Position numbers and translations under genes: made by a program | Notes under the pieces: model-generated | Databases searched by the model: none | What the model was told of the DNA's origin: nothing | The model's input: the letters and a program-made list of their open reading frames with translations, nothing else | DNA from: JBKPNX01 sp046732855 | GTDB taxonomy: Bacteria > Pseudomonadota > Alphaproteobacteria > Geminicoccales > Geminicoccaceae | Direction of reading: 5' to 3' | Assembly (NCBI GenBank): GCA_046732855.1 | Contig: JBKPNX010000023.1 | Coordinates: 1-7,282 of the forward strand | Length of the DNA: 7,282 nt | Shown: one piece after another, positions 1 to 6,598 of the stretch | Position numbering within the stretch: the stretch's first letter is position 1 | How the letters are laid out: each line of letters begins with the position of its first letter

Positions 1-167
1 TCAAGAAGGTGGTCTACGGCATCGACATCAAACGGGTCATGCGCAGCAAGCTTGTGCTTGGCATCGCCGACGGCTGGCTTTCGGCAGACGGCTCGATCAT
101 TTATCGGGCGATGGACCTGAAAGTCGGCCTGTTCCGCGACGAGGTGATGCAGCCGAGCGGAGGCTGA
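1..167 (+). CDS. fabA: 3-hydroxydecanoyl-ACP dehydratase/isomerase FabA, C-terminal part
   Basis: Only the last 54 codons are present; the gene enters from the left edge in the frame starting at base 3 and stops with TGA at 165-167. The visible residues match the end of the FabA hot-dog fold: a KRVMRSKLVLGIADG strand, then SIIYRAMDLKVGLFRD. The DLKVGLF near the C-terminus is close to that of the E. coli enzyme. FabA is cytoplasmic; it dehydrates 3-hydroxydecanoyl-ACP and isomerises trans-2- to cis-3-decenoyl-ACP, the entry to unsaturated fatty acids. The catalytic His and Asp lie upstream of the window and cannot be checked. fabB follows after 48 bases on the same strand, so an operon is likely. 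Identification is firm from sequence similarity recalled for the family plus the fabB neighbour. Confidence 0.93.
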   Translation, partial: KKVVYGIDIKRVMRSKLVLGIADGWLSADGSIIYRAMDLKVGLFRDEVMQPSGG

Positions 168-215
168 CGGCGGCGCACGATTGACTGCGCGGATCGCGAT
201 GCGGACGAGGCATTC

Positions 216-1433
216 ATGAGACGAGTCGTCGTCACCGGGATGGGTATCGTCTCGTCAATCGGCAACAACACCCAGGAAGTGCTGGCGAGTCTGCGTGAAG
301 CCAAATCGGGAATTTCGCGCGCCGATAAATATGCCGAGCTCGGCTTTCGCTGCCAGGTGCACGGAGCGCCCACTCTCAATGCGGACGAGGCTATCGATCG
401 TCGCGCCATGCGCTTCCTCGGCGGCGGCGCGGCCTGGAACCACGTCGCCATGGAGCAGGCGATCCGCGATGCCGGGCTCGAGGAGAACGAAATCTCCCAT
501 GAGATGACCGGCATTATCATGGGGTCGGGTGGGCCATCGACGCGCGCCATTGTCGAGGCCGCGGACATTGCCCGCAACAAGAGCCCCAAGCGCGTCGGAC
601 CCTTCGCCGTTCCCAAGTCGATGTCGTCGACTGCATCGGCGACGCTTGCCACTTGGTTCAAGATCAAAGGCGTCAACTATTCGATCTCGTCGGCGTGCGC
701 GACCTCGAACCATTGCATCGGCAACGCTGCCGAGATGATCCAGATGGGCAAGCAAGACGTAATCTTCGCCGGTGGCTGCGAGGAACTCGACTGGACACTC
801 TCAGTGCTGTTCGATGCCATGGGCGCCATGTCCTCGAGCTTCAACCAGACCCCGGAGAAGGCGTCGCGGGCCTACGACGTCGATCGCGACGGCTTCGTCA
901 TCGCTGGCGGAGCGGGCGTCCTGGTCTTGGAGGAACTCGAGCACGCCAAGGCGCGCGGCGGGCGTATCTACGGCGAGATCGCCGGCTATGGCGCCACCTC
1001 GGACGGCTTCGATATGGTGGCGCCGTCGGGCGAGGGTGCGGTGCGCTGTATGCGGCTGGCGCTCAAGGAGGTCAAGGCGCCGGTCGATTACATCAACCCG
1101 CACGCGACCTCGACCCCGATCGGTGATACCAAGGAGATTGAGGCCATCCGCGAAGTGTTCGGCGAGCAGTGTCCACCGATCTCAGCGACGAAATCGCTCA
1201 CCGGTCATTCCTTGGGGGCCGCTGGCGCGCAGGAAGCGATCTATTCCCTGCTGATGATGAACAACGGCTTCATCTGCGAAAGCGCCAATATCGAGAATCT
1301 CGATCCAGCGTTCGCGGACGTGCCGATCGTGCGGGAGCGGCGCGACGACATGAAGCTCGGCTGCATGTTGTCGAACTCGTTCGGTTTTGGCGGTACCAAC
1401 GCCTCGGTCGTGTTCAAACGCGTCGATGTTTGA
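216..1433 (+). CDS. fabB: 3-oxoacyl-ACP synthase I (beta-ketoacyl-ACP synthase, KAS I)
   Basis: A complete 405-residue condensing enzyme of the thiolase fold. It starts VVVTGMGIVSSIG, as KAS I/II enzymes do. The nucleophile is Cys161 in SSACATSNHCIG. The two active-site histidines are His296 (NPHATSTPIGD) and His331 (KSLTGHSLGAAG), with Lys326 before the latter. All four lie exactly two residues before their E. coli FabB counterparts (163, 298, 333, 328). The glycine-rich SNSFGFGGTNAS closes the protein near residue 386. FabB condenses malonyl-ACP with acyl-ACP and elongates the cis-3-decenoyl-ACP made by FabA, which fits its position right after fabA. A GAGG Shine-Dalgarno element sits five bases before the ATG. 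Length and start agree with the family. FabF is the main alternative, but the Cys-His-His numbering, the length and the fabA neighbour favour FabB. Confidence 0.96.
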   Translation: MRRVVVTGMGIVSSIGNNTQEVLASLREAKSGISRADKYAELGFRCQVHGAPTLNADEAIDRRAMRFLGGGAAWNHVAMEQAIRDAGLEENEISHEMTGIIMGSGGPSTRAIVEAADIARNKSPKRVGPFAVPKSMSSTASATLATWFKIKGVNYSISSACATSNHCIGNAAEMIQMGKQDVIFAGGCEELDWTLSVLFDAMGAMSSSFNQTPEKASRAYDVDRDGFVIAGGAGVLVLEELEHAKARGGRIYGEIAGYGATSDGFDMVAPSGEGAVRCMRLALKEVKAPVDYINPHATSTPIGDTKEIEAIREVFGEQCPPISATKSLTGHSLGAAGAQEAIYSLLMMNNGFICESANIENLDPAFADVPIVRERRDDMKLGCMLSNSFGFGGTNASVVFKRVDV

Positions 1434-1499
1434 GCGACGCATAGCGGTCAATTCGGGCTGGCATGAGGAGCGGGCACCAGTGCAGAAAGTTCGGGCGCT

Positions 1500-2339
1500 A
1501 TGACGCAGTTGATGCAGGGCAAGCGCGGGCTGATCATGGGGGTGGCCAATGACCACTCGATCGCGTGGGGGATTGCCAGGACGCTCGCTGCTCACGGGGC
1601 AACTCTCGCCTTCAGCTATCAGGGCGAGGCGCTCGGCCGACGAGTCAAGCCATTGGCGGAATCGGTGGGTGCCTCACTCGTGCTACCCTGTGACGTCGAA
1701 AACATCGATTCACTCGACGCCACATTCGCCGCCATCGCGGAGAAATGGGGGTCGCTCGATTTCCTCGTTCACGCCATCGCCTTTTCGGACAAGAACGAGC
1801 TCAAGGGCCGCTATGCCGACACCACGCGCGAGAATTTCGTGCGTACTATGATCATCTCCTGCTTCTCGTTCACCGAAGCGGCGAAACGCGCGGCGGCGCT
1901 GATGCCGGCCGGCGGCGCAATGCTCACGCTGACCTATAATGGCGGGCAGCGGGCGATGCCGAACTACAACGTCATGGGGGTCGCGAAAGCGGCGCTCGAA
2001 GCGTCGGTACGCTATCTCGCGGTCGATTTCGGCGCGGCCGCTATTCGCGTCAACGCCATCTCTGCCGGACCGATCCGCACGCTTGCCGGCGCCGGCATCG
2101 GCGACGCGCGGCAGATGTTCGCCTTCCAGCAGCGCCATTCGCCGTTGCGTCGGGGCGTGACGCTGGAGGAGATCGGGGGTGCCGCGCTCTATCTGCTTTC
2201 GGATCTGTCGACGGGCGTCACCGGCGACGTCCATTTCGTGGATTCCGGGTACAACGTCATCGCCATGCCGCATCCCGCCTCGCTCAAGGACGAGACCGCG
2301 GCGAACGAGCGCGCTATCGCCAAAGACGCGGCACAGTAG
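1500..2339 (+). CDS. fabI: Enoyl-ACP reductase (NADH), FabI type
   Basis: A complete 279-residue short-chain dehydrogenase/reductase. It reduces trans-2-enoyl-ACP to acyl-ACP, the last step of each fatty acid elongation cycle in the cytoplasm. The nucleotide-binding loop GVANDHSIAWG is at residues 14-24 and CDV at 64-66. The FabI-specific Tyr-x6-Lys is present as Tyr156 and Lys163 in NYNVMGVAK, with Tyr146 in front, the same numbers as in E. coli. The substrate loop NAISAGPIRTLAGAGI ends at residue 200. ATG at 1500 was chosen because it gives this numbering; a second ATG four codons later cannot be excluded. No strong Shine-Dalgarno site is visible. fabI lies 66 bases after fabB in the same direction, so fabA-fabB-fabI is probably one transcript. 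The position equivalent to E. coli Gly93 is Ala94 here. Many rhizobial genomes carry a second FabI elsewhere. Confidence 0.96.
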   Translation: MTQLMQGKRGLIMGVANDHSIAWGIARTLAAHGATLAFSYQGEALGRRVKPLAESVGASLVLPCDVENIDSLDATFAAIAEKWGSLDFLVHAIAFSDKNELKGRYADTTRENFVRTMIISCFSFTEAAKRAAALMPAGGAMLTLTYNGGQRAMPNYNVMGVAKAALEASVRYLAVDFGAAAIRVNAISAGPIRTLAGAGIGDARQMFAFQQRHSPLRRGVTLEEIGGAALYLLSDLSTGVTGDVHFVDSGYNVIAMPHPASLKDETAANERAIAKDAAQ

Positions 2340-2421
2340 TCTGAGATTTGCGCGGTCGGTGCAAGCCGCTTTCCCGCCGTCGCGGAGCGGCGATAGGCCG
2401 TTGGCGAGCAAGCGCCGCGGC

Positions 2422-3159
2422 TCAAGCCGGTTCGGCAGCGCCACAAGCCAGGAAGCTCTCGATTGCACCGTGCGAGTGGCCCTGGCGCTGCAGGACAGCG
2501 ACGGGGCTGGGCTCGTCGAGCGCCTGCCAGAGCGCGAGTTCTGCGGCGTCCGCCGGGCGAGCGAGGCCGGGCATGCCGGGAGCGACGAGGACGGGCCATT
2601 GTGTCTTCGAAAGCGGCGGGAGCGCGCTCTCGCCCTCGAGCGCGGCGAGCAATCGATCATGGGCGGCGAAGAAGGATACCAGCGCGGCGTGGCGACCGGA
2701 TCTGAGCATGCAGGCTGGATCGTCGAGGCAAGCGCTGCCCGGCGCAGCAAAGGTCGTGGCGGCTGCTTCGGCCCGCAGCACGGCCCGCTCGAACTGGCAC
2801 AGGCTGAGCGCGTGCGAAGGATTGGGCAGCCGCTGCGCCAGGAATTCGAGAAAACCGTCGGCCTCGGCAAGGAAGAAGGAATTGGTTCCGCCGCCGCGGT
2901 CCACCCATTCGCCGACCAGGTGACGGCGCTGCTCCGGTGACAGGATCGACAGCGCCAGGCGCGCCCCCCTGGCGGCGCGAGCCTCGCACCAGGAGCGCTG
3001 GATGCGCGCGGTGAATCGAAAGCCACGCGACGCCAGCACGCGCGACATCCGGCTGCGCTCGTCGCCGAAGAGATCGAGGTCGGCAAGCTGGGCCGGATCT
3101 GCGTGCTCGCCGGCACGCACCATCCGACCAAGCGCAGTCTGCACACCGATCAGTGACAT
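2422..3159 (-). CDS. MbnC-like partner protein of the MNIO (putative RiPP biosynthesis)
   Basis: A 245-residue protein starting at ATG 3159-3157 and ending TGA at 2424-2422. The open frame runs further upstream, but that extension lies inside the iron oxidase gene and is Arg-rich, as expected for a shadow frame. The chosen ATG overlaps the end of that gene by 10 bases, typical of translational coupling. Visible conserved-looking blocks are QRSWCEARAARG (from residue 54), EWVDRGGGTNSFFLAEA (84-100), FLEFLAQRLPNPSH (103-116) and SLCQFERAVLRAEA (119-132). I recall blocks of this kind from the MbnC-type proteins that pair with MbnB in methanobactin synthesis, where the complex binds the precursor leader. 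No signal peptide or membrane segment is evident, so it is probably cytoplasmic. A DUF2063/HvfC-type partner is the alternative. Its role as partner is inferred from order and overlap; the exact family needs a profile search. Confidence 0.75.
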   Translation of the reverse strand: MSLIGVQTALGRMVRAGEHADPAQLADLDLFGDERSRMSRVLASRGFRFTARIQRSWCEARAARGARLALSILSPEQRRHLVGEWVDRGGGTNSFFLAEADGFLEFLAQRLPNPSHALSLCQFERAVLRAEAAATTFAAPGSACLDDPACMLRSGRHAALVSFFAAHDRLLAALEGESALPPLSKTQWPVLVAPGMPGLARPADAAELALWQALDEPSPVAVLQRQGHSHGAIESFLACGAAEPA

Positions 3160-4046
3160 GAGCGATCGCACCGAGGTGGGCCGCAGCGCTGCCAGATCGC
3201 ATGCGCGCGGGTGAGCTCGTCGACGATTGCGTCGGTGCCGAGACGAGGGAGATGTTCTTCCAGCACTTCGAACACGACCCCGCCAACGGCGGGAACGCGC
3301 GGCAGCGTGTATTCCAAGAGATCCCAAACCGGCTCGGGGACGCGGCTGTCGTGGGCATCCATCCAGAAGCCGTCGTGCCAGGAGCCTCCGGCGATGTGGA
3401 TCTCCGCCACCCGGTCGAGCCGCATGCGGTCGATAGTGGCGAAGGGATCGTGCCTGTGGTTGAGCGCGTTGCACCACACATTGTGCAGGTCGAGCAGTTG
3501 CAGACAGCCGCCACGATCGAGGATGGCGTTCATCAGCCCGACATCGTCACCAATCTCCGGATCGCTCGGCAGATCGGGCAGGTAATGGGCCGCGTTTTCG
3601 AGCAGGAATGGCACACCGTAGCGCTGGGCGATGACGGCACTGCGGTCAGCGACGAGCTCGGCGGCCTCGCGGGTCGCCGGCAGCGGCAACGGCACGCCGG
3701 TATTGAGCGAGTGTGCATCCTCGCCGGCAATGGTCTGGAAGCCGAGATGCTCGCTGTGCCAGAGGAACGGCCAGGACGCTTGAAAGCGGTCGAGCAGGTC
3801 GAGGTAAGCGGCGTTGCACCCGTGCGCGGAGCCGATGGAGAGCTCGACGCCATGCACAACCACCGGCAATGCCCCACAAGTTTCCCGTGCGACGGCGAGC
3901 TTGTCCGGCAGCAGATCGAGCGCGCCGCCGCGGCGCTCCCGGCAAAGGACCTCCGGTGTGACCTCGACAAAGTCGATGGCCCCGCCGCGATAGATCTCCG
4001 GCGGCAGATCTTGGAAATACGGCAGCCCGATGCCGAGGGCAGTCAA
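3150..4046 (-). CDS. DUF692 / MbnB-like multinuclear non-heme iron oxidase (MNIO)
   Basis: A 298-residue TIM-barrel protein of the DUF692 family, of usual length. It opens with GIGLPYF, as these proteins do at the first strand. Candidate metal and active-site positions are all present: His65 in VVHGVELSIGS, His97 and His100 in HSEHLGF, Glu150 and Asn151 in LLENAAHY, Asp186 and His188 in DLHNVWCNALNH, His217 in EIHIAGG, Asp230 and His232 in DAHDSRVPEP, and Glu260 in VFEVLEEH. Characterised relatives (MbnB, TglH, Hvf/Buf enzymes) use two or three irons and oxygen to modify cysteines of a peptide. The start is TTG at 4046-4044, needed to keep the first strand; an in-frame TAG lies four codons before it and no Shine-Dalgarno site is visible, so reinitiation after the upstream peptide gene is likely. 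The gene is sandwiched between the Cys peptide and the MbnC-like gene. Family assignment is strong; the substrate is inferred. Confidence 0.92.
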   Translation of the reverse strand: MTALGIGLPYFQDLPPEIYRGGAIDFVEVTPEVLCRERRGGALDLLPDKLAVARETCGALPVVVHGVELSIGSAHGCNAAYLDLLDRFQASWPFLWHSEHLGFQTIAGEDAHSLNTGVPLPLPATREAAELVADRSAVIAQRYGVPFLLENAAHYLPDLPSDPEIGDDVGLMNAILDRGGCLQLLDLHNVWCNALNHRHDPFATIDRMRLDRVAEIHIAGGSWHDGFWMDAHDSRVPEPVWDLLEYTLPRVPAVGGVVFEVLEEHLPRLGTDAIVDELTRAHAIWQRCGPPRCDRSCH

Positions 4047-4058
4047 GTGCGGTGCAGG

Positions 4059-4268
4059 CTATTCGTGGACGATGGATATCGCGCCGTCCCTGGCGAGATC
4101 GGGCGGCGGCGGGTCGGAAATGAAGTCAACCCGCAGCAAGGCAATGCGGCCGCAATGATCGCAGCCTGCCATGCCGCCGACCTTTGCGAGAATGCGTTGG
4201 ATTGCCTCCATCTTTTGGTCTTTAGGGTTGAGCGTGACCGTTGCCGAACTCAGGCGACCAGCAGCCAT
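4059..4268 (-). CDS. 69-residue CxxC peptide, candidate RiPP precursor of the MNIO
   Basis: First gene of the cassette. ATG 4268-4266 is set by a good Shine-Dalgarno site six bases upstream; the gene ends in TAG. The N-terminal half is mostly polar and helical in character (residues 17-31, from KDQKMEAIQRILAK), as expected of a leader. Then comes GGMAGCDHCGR with Cys36 and Cys39, the only two cysteines. The tail reads RVDF, then SDPPPPDLARDG with four consecutive prolines (53-56), and ends ISIVHE. A small protein placed directly before a DUF692 enzyme and an MbnC-like partner is the usual place for a RiPP precursor, and cysteine, here followed by glycine at Cys39-Gly40, is the residue most MNIOs modify. 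No secretion signal is evident. I do not recognise a characterised family. An unmodified CxxC metal-binding protein is the alternative. That the gene is real is well supported; that it is the substrate is inferred. Confidence 0.78.
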   Translation of the reverse strand: MAAGRLSSATVTLNPKDQKMEAIQRILAKVGGMAGCDHCGRIALLRVDFISDPPPPDLARDGAISIVHE

Positions 4269-4274
4269 AGCACT

Positions 4275-4279
4275 CTCCT
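4275..4279 (-). promoter_or_regulatory. Shine-Dalgarno site of the CxxC peptide gene
   Basis: On the minus strand the bases read TAGGAGAGTGCT directly before ATG, so AGGAG lies six bases from the start codon. It is the strongest ribosome binding site in the window and decides the start of the peptide gene. The two downstream cassette genes lack an obvious site, which fits a peptide made in excess over its modifying enzymes. Confidence 0.8.
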
Positions 4280-4300
4280 ATTGCGAGTATAATGCTAATA

Positions 4301-4316
4301 ATACAACTTTTTGTAT
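4301..4316. promoter_or_regulatory. Perfect inverted repeat, candidate operator
   Basis: ATACAA-CTTT-TTGTAT is a perfect 6+6 bp dyad with a 4-base centre. It overlaps the best -10 candidate of the cassette (4303-4298) and sits 32 bases before the peptide start codon. A second dyad, TCAT-N6-ATGA (4316-4329), abuts it. The symmetry is seen directly; regulator binding is inferred and I cannot match it confidently to a known regulator's consensus. Confidence 0.4.
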
Positions 4317-4329
4317 CATAAATCCATGA
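4316..4329. promoter_or_regulatory. Second short dyad TCAT-N6-ATGA
   Basis: A 4+4 bp inverted repeat with a 6-base centre, sharing one base with the longer dyad at 4301-4316 and lying on its promoter-distal side, near where a -35 element would fall. The half-sites are short enough to arise by chance in AT-rich DNA, so this is a weak call made because of its position. Confidence 0.25.
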
Positions 4330-4361
4330 ATTGTTTTTGACGGCAAGACCCAGCCGAAATG

Positions 4362-4383
4362 AAAAGGCGGCCCGCAGGCCGCC
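4362..4383 (-). terminator. Intrinsic terminator of pnp
   Basis: On the minus strand a perfect 7-bp stem GGCGGCC-TGCG-GGCCGCC is followed at once by TTTT. It lies 25 bases after the pnp stop codon. Stem, small loop and T-run are those of a rho-independent terminator. It should separate rpsO-pnp transcription from the cassette downstream on the same strand. Confidence 0.85.
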
Positions 4384-4408
4384 TGTCCAACATCCTGCGC
4401 GAGGGCAA

Positions 4409-6586
4409 CTACTCCGCCCCAGCCGCCTCGCGCTGCTGATCGCCGCGCTGCTGCTCAGCCTCGGCCTTTTGCTTAGCCTCCAGGTCCTCGCCGGTCGCCT
4501 GGTCGACGACTTTCATCGAGAGGCGCACCTTGCCACGTTCGTCAAACCCGAGGAGTTTTACCTTGACCTTGTCGCCTTCCTTGACGACGTCGGTCACCTT
4601 CTGCACCCGGCGCGGAGCGAGCTGGCTGATGTGCACAAGCCCGTCCTTGGCGCCGAAGAAGTTCACGAAAGCGCCGAAGTCCATCACCTTGACCACCGTG
4701 CCTTCGTAGATGTGACCGACCTCGGGCTCGGAGGCGATCGACTTGATCCAGTTGATCGCCGCCTTCATGGCGTCGCCGTTTGCGGACGCCACCTTCACCG
4801 TTCCGTCGTCGGAAATGTCGATCTTGGCGCCGGTTTTTTCGACGATCTCGCGGATCACTTTGCCGCCGGAGCCGATCACCTCGCGAATCTTATCGACCGG
4901 AATGTTGAACACTTCGATGCGCGGCGCGTGCTCGCCGAGCTGAGCCCGGTGCTGGGCGATCGCCTTCGCCATTTCGCCCAGGATGTGCATGCGCCCCTCT
5001 CGCGCCTGGCTGAGCGCAATCCGCATGATCTCCTCGGTGATGCCGGCGATCTTGATGTCCATCTGCAGCGAGGTCACCCCTCGCTCGGTGCCGGCGACCT
5101 TGAAATCCATATCGCCGAGATGGTCCTCGTCGCCGAGGATGTCGGACAGCACCGCATGGCGCTTGTCCTCGAGGATCAGGCCCATGGCGATGCCGCCGGT
5201 TGGGCGTTTGACCGGAACGCCCGCATCCATCAATGCCAGCGAAGTGCCGCAGACGGTTGCCATCGAGGAAGAGCCATTCGACTCCGTGATCTCCGACACC
5301 ACACGCAGTGTGTAGGGGAATTCGTGGTGGGGCGGTAGAATCGGATGAATGGCGCGCCAGGCAAGCTTGCCATGGCCGATCTCGCGCCGACGCGGCCCGC
5401 CCATACGCCCGGTCTCGCCGACCGAGAATGGCGGGAAGTTGTAATGCAGGAGAAAGGTCTCCTTGTAGGTCCCCTGCAACGCATCGATCCACTGCTCATC
5501 CTCGCCGGTGCCGAGCGTTGCGACCACCAATGCCTGCGTTTCGCCGCGGGTGAAGAGCGCCGAACCGTGCGCACGGGGCAGCACTCCGACCTCGCAGGCG
5601 ATCGGGCGCACCGATTTGACGTCGCGGCCGTCGATGCGCCGGCCCGTATCGAGGATGTTCCAGCGCACGATCTTGGCTTCGATCTTCTTGAAAACGTTGG
5701 CAACCTGCTGCGCGGGATAGGGCGGCTTCTCCACGCCCTCCGGGCAGAAATGCGCCACCACCTTGGCCTTGGCGGCATCGACTGCCTGGTGGCGCTCCGC
5801 CTTATTTGCAATGGCATAGGCCGCGCGCAAATCATGCTCGATCAGCGCCAGCATGTCTTTTTCCAGTGCCGAGGTATCTACGACCTGCAGCTCGCACGGT
5901 TCTTTCGCCGCCTTTTCCGCAAGCTTGATGATAGCGTCGATCACCGGCTGGGAATGGCGGTGGCCGAACATCACGGCGCCGAGCATGACCTCTTCGGTCA
6001 ATTCCTTCGCTTCGGATTCGACCATCAGCACCGCGTCCTGGGTGCCGGCGACGACGAGATCGAGCTGGCTCTCCGTCATCTCGTCGAGCAAGGGGTTGAG
6101 CACGTATTCATTGTTGACGAAGCCGACGCGCGCCGCGCCCAGCGGGCCCATGAAGGGTGCGCCCGAGAGCGTCAGCGCTGCCGAGGCTGCGATCATCGCC
6201 AAAATATCGGGATCATTCTCGAGATCGTGCGACAGCGTGGTCACGATCACTTGCGTTTCGTTGCGCCAGCCCTCGGCGAACAGCGGCCGCACCGGCCGAT
6301 CGATCAGGCGCGAGACAAGCGTTTCCTTCTCGGTAGGACGGCCTTCGCGCTTGAAATAGCCACCTGGGATTCGGCCAGCGGCGTAGAATTTCTCCTGATA
6401 GTCGACGGTGAGCGGCAAAAAATCGACGCCCTCCCGCGGTTCCTTGGCGGCAACCACCGTCGCCAGCACTTTGGACTCGCCGTAGGTAGCGACCACGGCG
6501 CCGTCGGCTTGCCGCGCGATCTTGCCGGTCTCTAGGACGAGCTTGCGCCCTCCCCAGTCGAGTTCAACACGATGGATATCGAACAT
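4409..6586 (-). CDS. pnp: Polynucleotide phosphorylase (PNPase)
   Basis: A complete 725-residue PNPase, a cytoplasmic trimeric 3'-5' exoribonuclease that degrades RNA with phosphate to nucleoside diphosphates and takes part in mRNA decay. Domain order is standard: first RNase PH domain (from residue 1, VELDWGGRKL), an all-helical linker (about 240-310), second RNase PH domain (about 311-545), KH domain with GSGGKVIR at 572-579, and an S1 domain at about 623-692 (YEGTVVKVMDFGAFVNF). The catalytic residues known in E. coli as Asp486, Asp492 and Lys494 appear as Asp488, Asp494 and Lys496 in DEDHLGDMDFK. A charged Glu/Gln/Ala-rich tail of about 25 residues ends the protein. ATG at 6586 is preceded by GAAAGAAG and by a hairpin (6599-6630). 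rpsO lies upstream on the same strand, as in most proteobacteria. Nothing in the protein suggests damage. Confidence 0.98.
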   Translation of the reverse strand: MFDIHRVELDWGGRKLVLETGKIARQADGAVVATYGESKVLATVVAAKEPREGVDFLPLTVDYQEKFYAAGRIPGGYFKREGRPTEKETLVSRLIDRPVRPLFAEGWRNETQVIVTTLSHDLENDPDILAMIAASAALTLSGAPFMGPLGAARVGFVNNEYVLNPLLDEMTESQLDLVVAGTQDAVLMVESEAKELTEEVMLGAVMFGHRHSQPVIDAIIKLAEKAAKEPCELQVVDTSALEKDMLALIEHDLRAAYAIANKAERHQAVDAAKAKVVAHFCPEGVEKPPYPAQQVANVFKKIEAKIVRWNILDTGRRIDGRDVKSVRPIACEVGVLPRAHGSALFTRGETQALVVATLGTGEDEQWIDALQGTYKETFLLHYNFPPFSVGETGRMGGPRRREIGHGKLAWRAIHPILPPHHEFPYTLRVVSEITESNGSSSMATVCGTSLALMDAGVPVKRPTGGIAMGLILEDKRHAVLSDILGDEDHLGDMDFKVAGTERGVTSLQMDIKIAGITEEIMRIALSQAREGRMHILGEMAKAIAQHRAQLGEHAPRIEVFNIPVDKIREVIGSGGKVIREIVEKTGAKIDISDDGTVKVASANGDAMKAAINWIKSIASEPEVGHIYEGTVVKVMDFGAFVNFFGAKDGLVHISQLAPRRVQKVTDVVKEGDKVKVKLLGFDERGKVRLSMKVVDQATGEDLEAKQKAEAEQQRGDQQREAAGAE

Positions 6587-6598
6587 TGCGGTCTTCTT

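Larger units (their letters stand above)
4269..4361 (-). promoter_or_regulatory. AT-rich promoter region of the CxxC peptide-MNIO cassette
   Basis: This 93-base gap between the pnp terminator and the peptide gene is strikingly AT-rich in an otherwise GC-rich window. Since the terminator ends pnp transcription just upstream, the cassette needs its own promoter here. Possible -10 boxes on the minus strand are TATTAT (4303-4298) and TATACT (4291-4286); the first leaves a sensible 5' leader, the second would put the transcript start on the Shine-Dalgarno site. No good -35 box is seen at normal spacing, which would fit an activator or an alternative sigma factor. The exact promoter is not determined. 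Confidence 0.5.

Noticed and set aside
2375..2400. Possible terminator between the convergent fabI and MbnC-like genes
   Set aside because: Only 5-bp GC-rich stems can be drawn (CGCCG/CGGCG, CCGCT/AGCGG), with no T-run on either strand. The 82-base gap shows nothing else I can support.
1710..3146. 478-codon minus-strand frame running through the fabI antisense and the MbnC-like gene
   Set aside because: It crosses two real genes on opposite strands in a non-coding frame and is rich in Arg, Ser and Pro without motifs.
3160..3477. N-terminal extension of the MbnC-like frame to 351 codons
   Set aside because: The extra 106 residues are Arg-rich and lie entirely inside the DUF692 gene in another frame. 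The ATG at 3159 gives a normal coupled overlap.
3201..4292. Long + strand open frame (363 codons) opposite the DUF692 gene
   Set aside because: Composition is Arg/Val/Glu-rich without recognisable motifs, while the opposite strand encodes a protein with all DUF692 motifs. Long antisense frames are expected in GC-rich coding DNA.
4288..4293. Perfect TATAAT on the + strand
   Set aside because: No -35 box at 16-18 bases upstream, and no + strand gene follows; the DNA downstream is the pnp terminator and antisense of pnp.
4331..6535. Two long + strand open frames (335 and 396 codons) opposite pnp
   Set aside because: They are shadows of the pnp codon pattern; the first even reads through the pnp terminator hairpin. 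No domain or ribosome binding site supports them.
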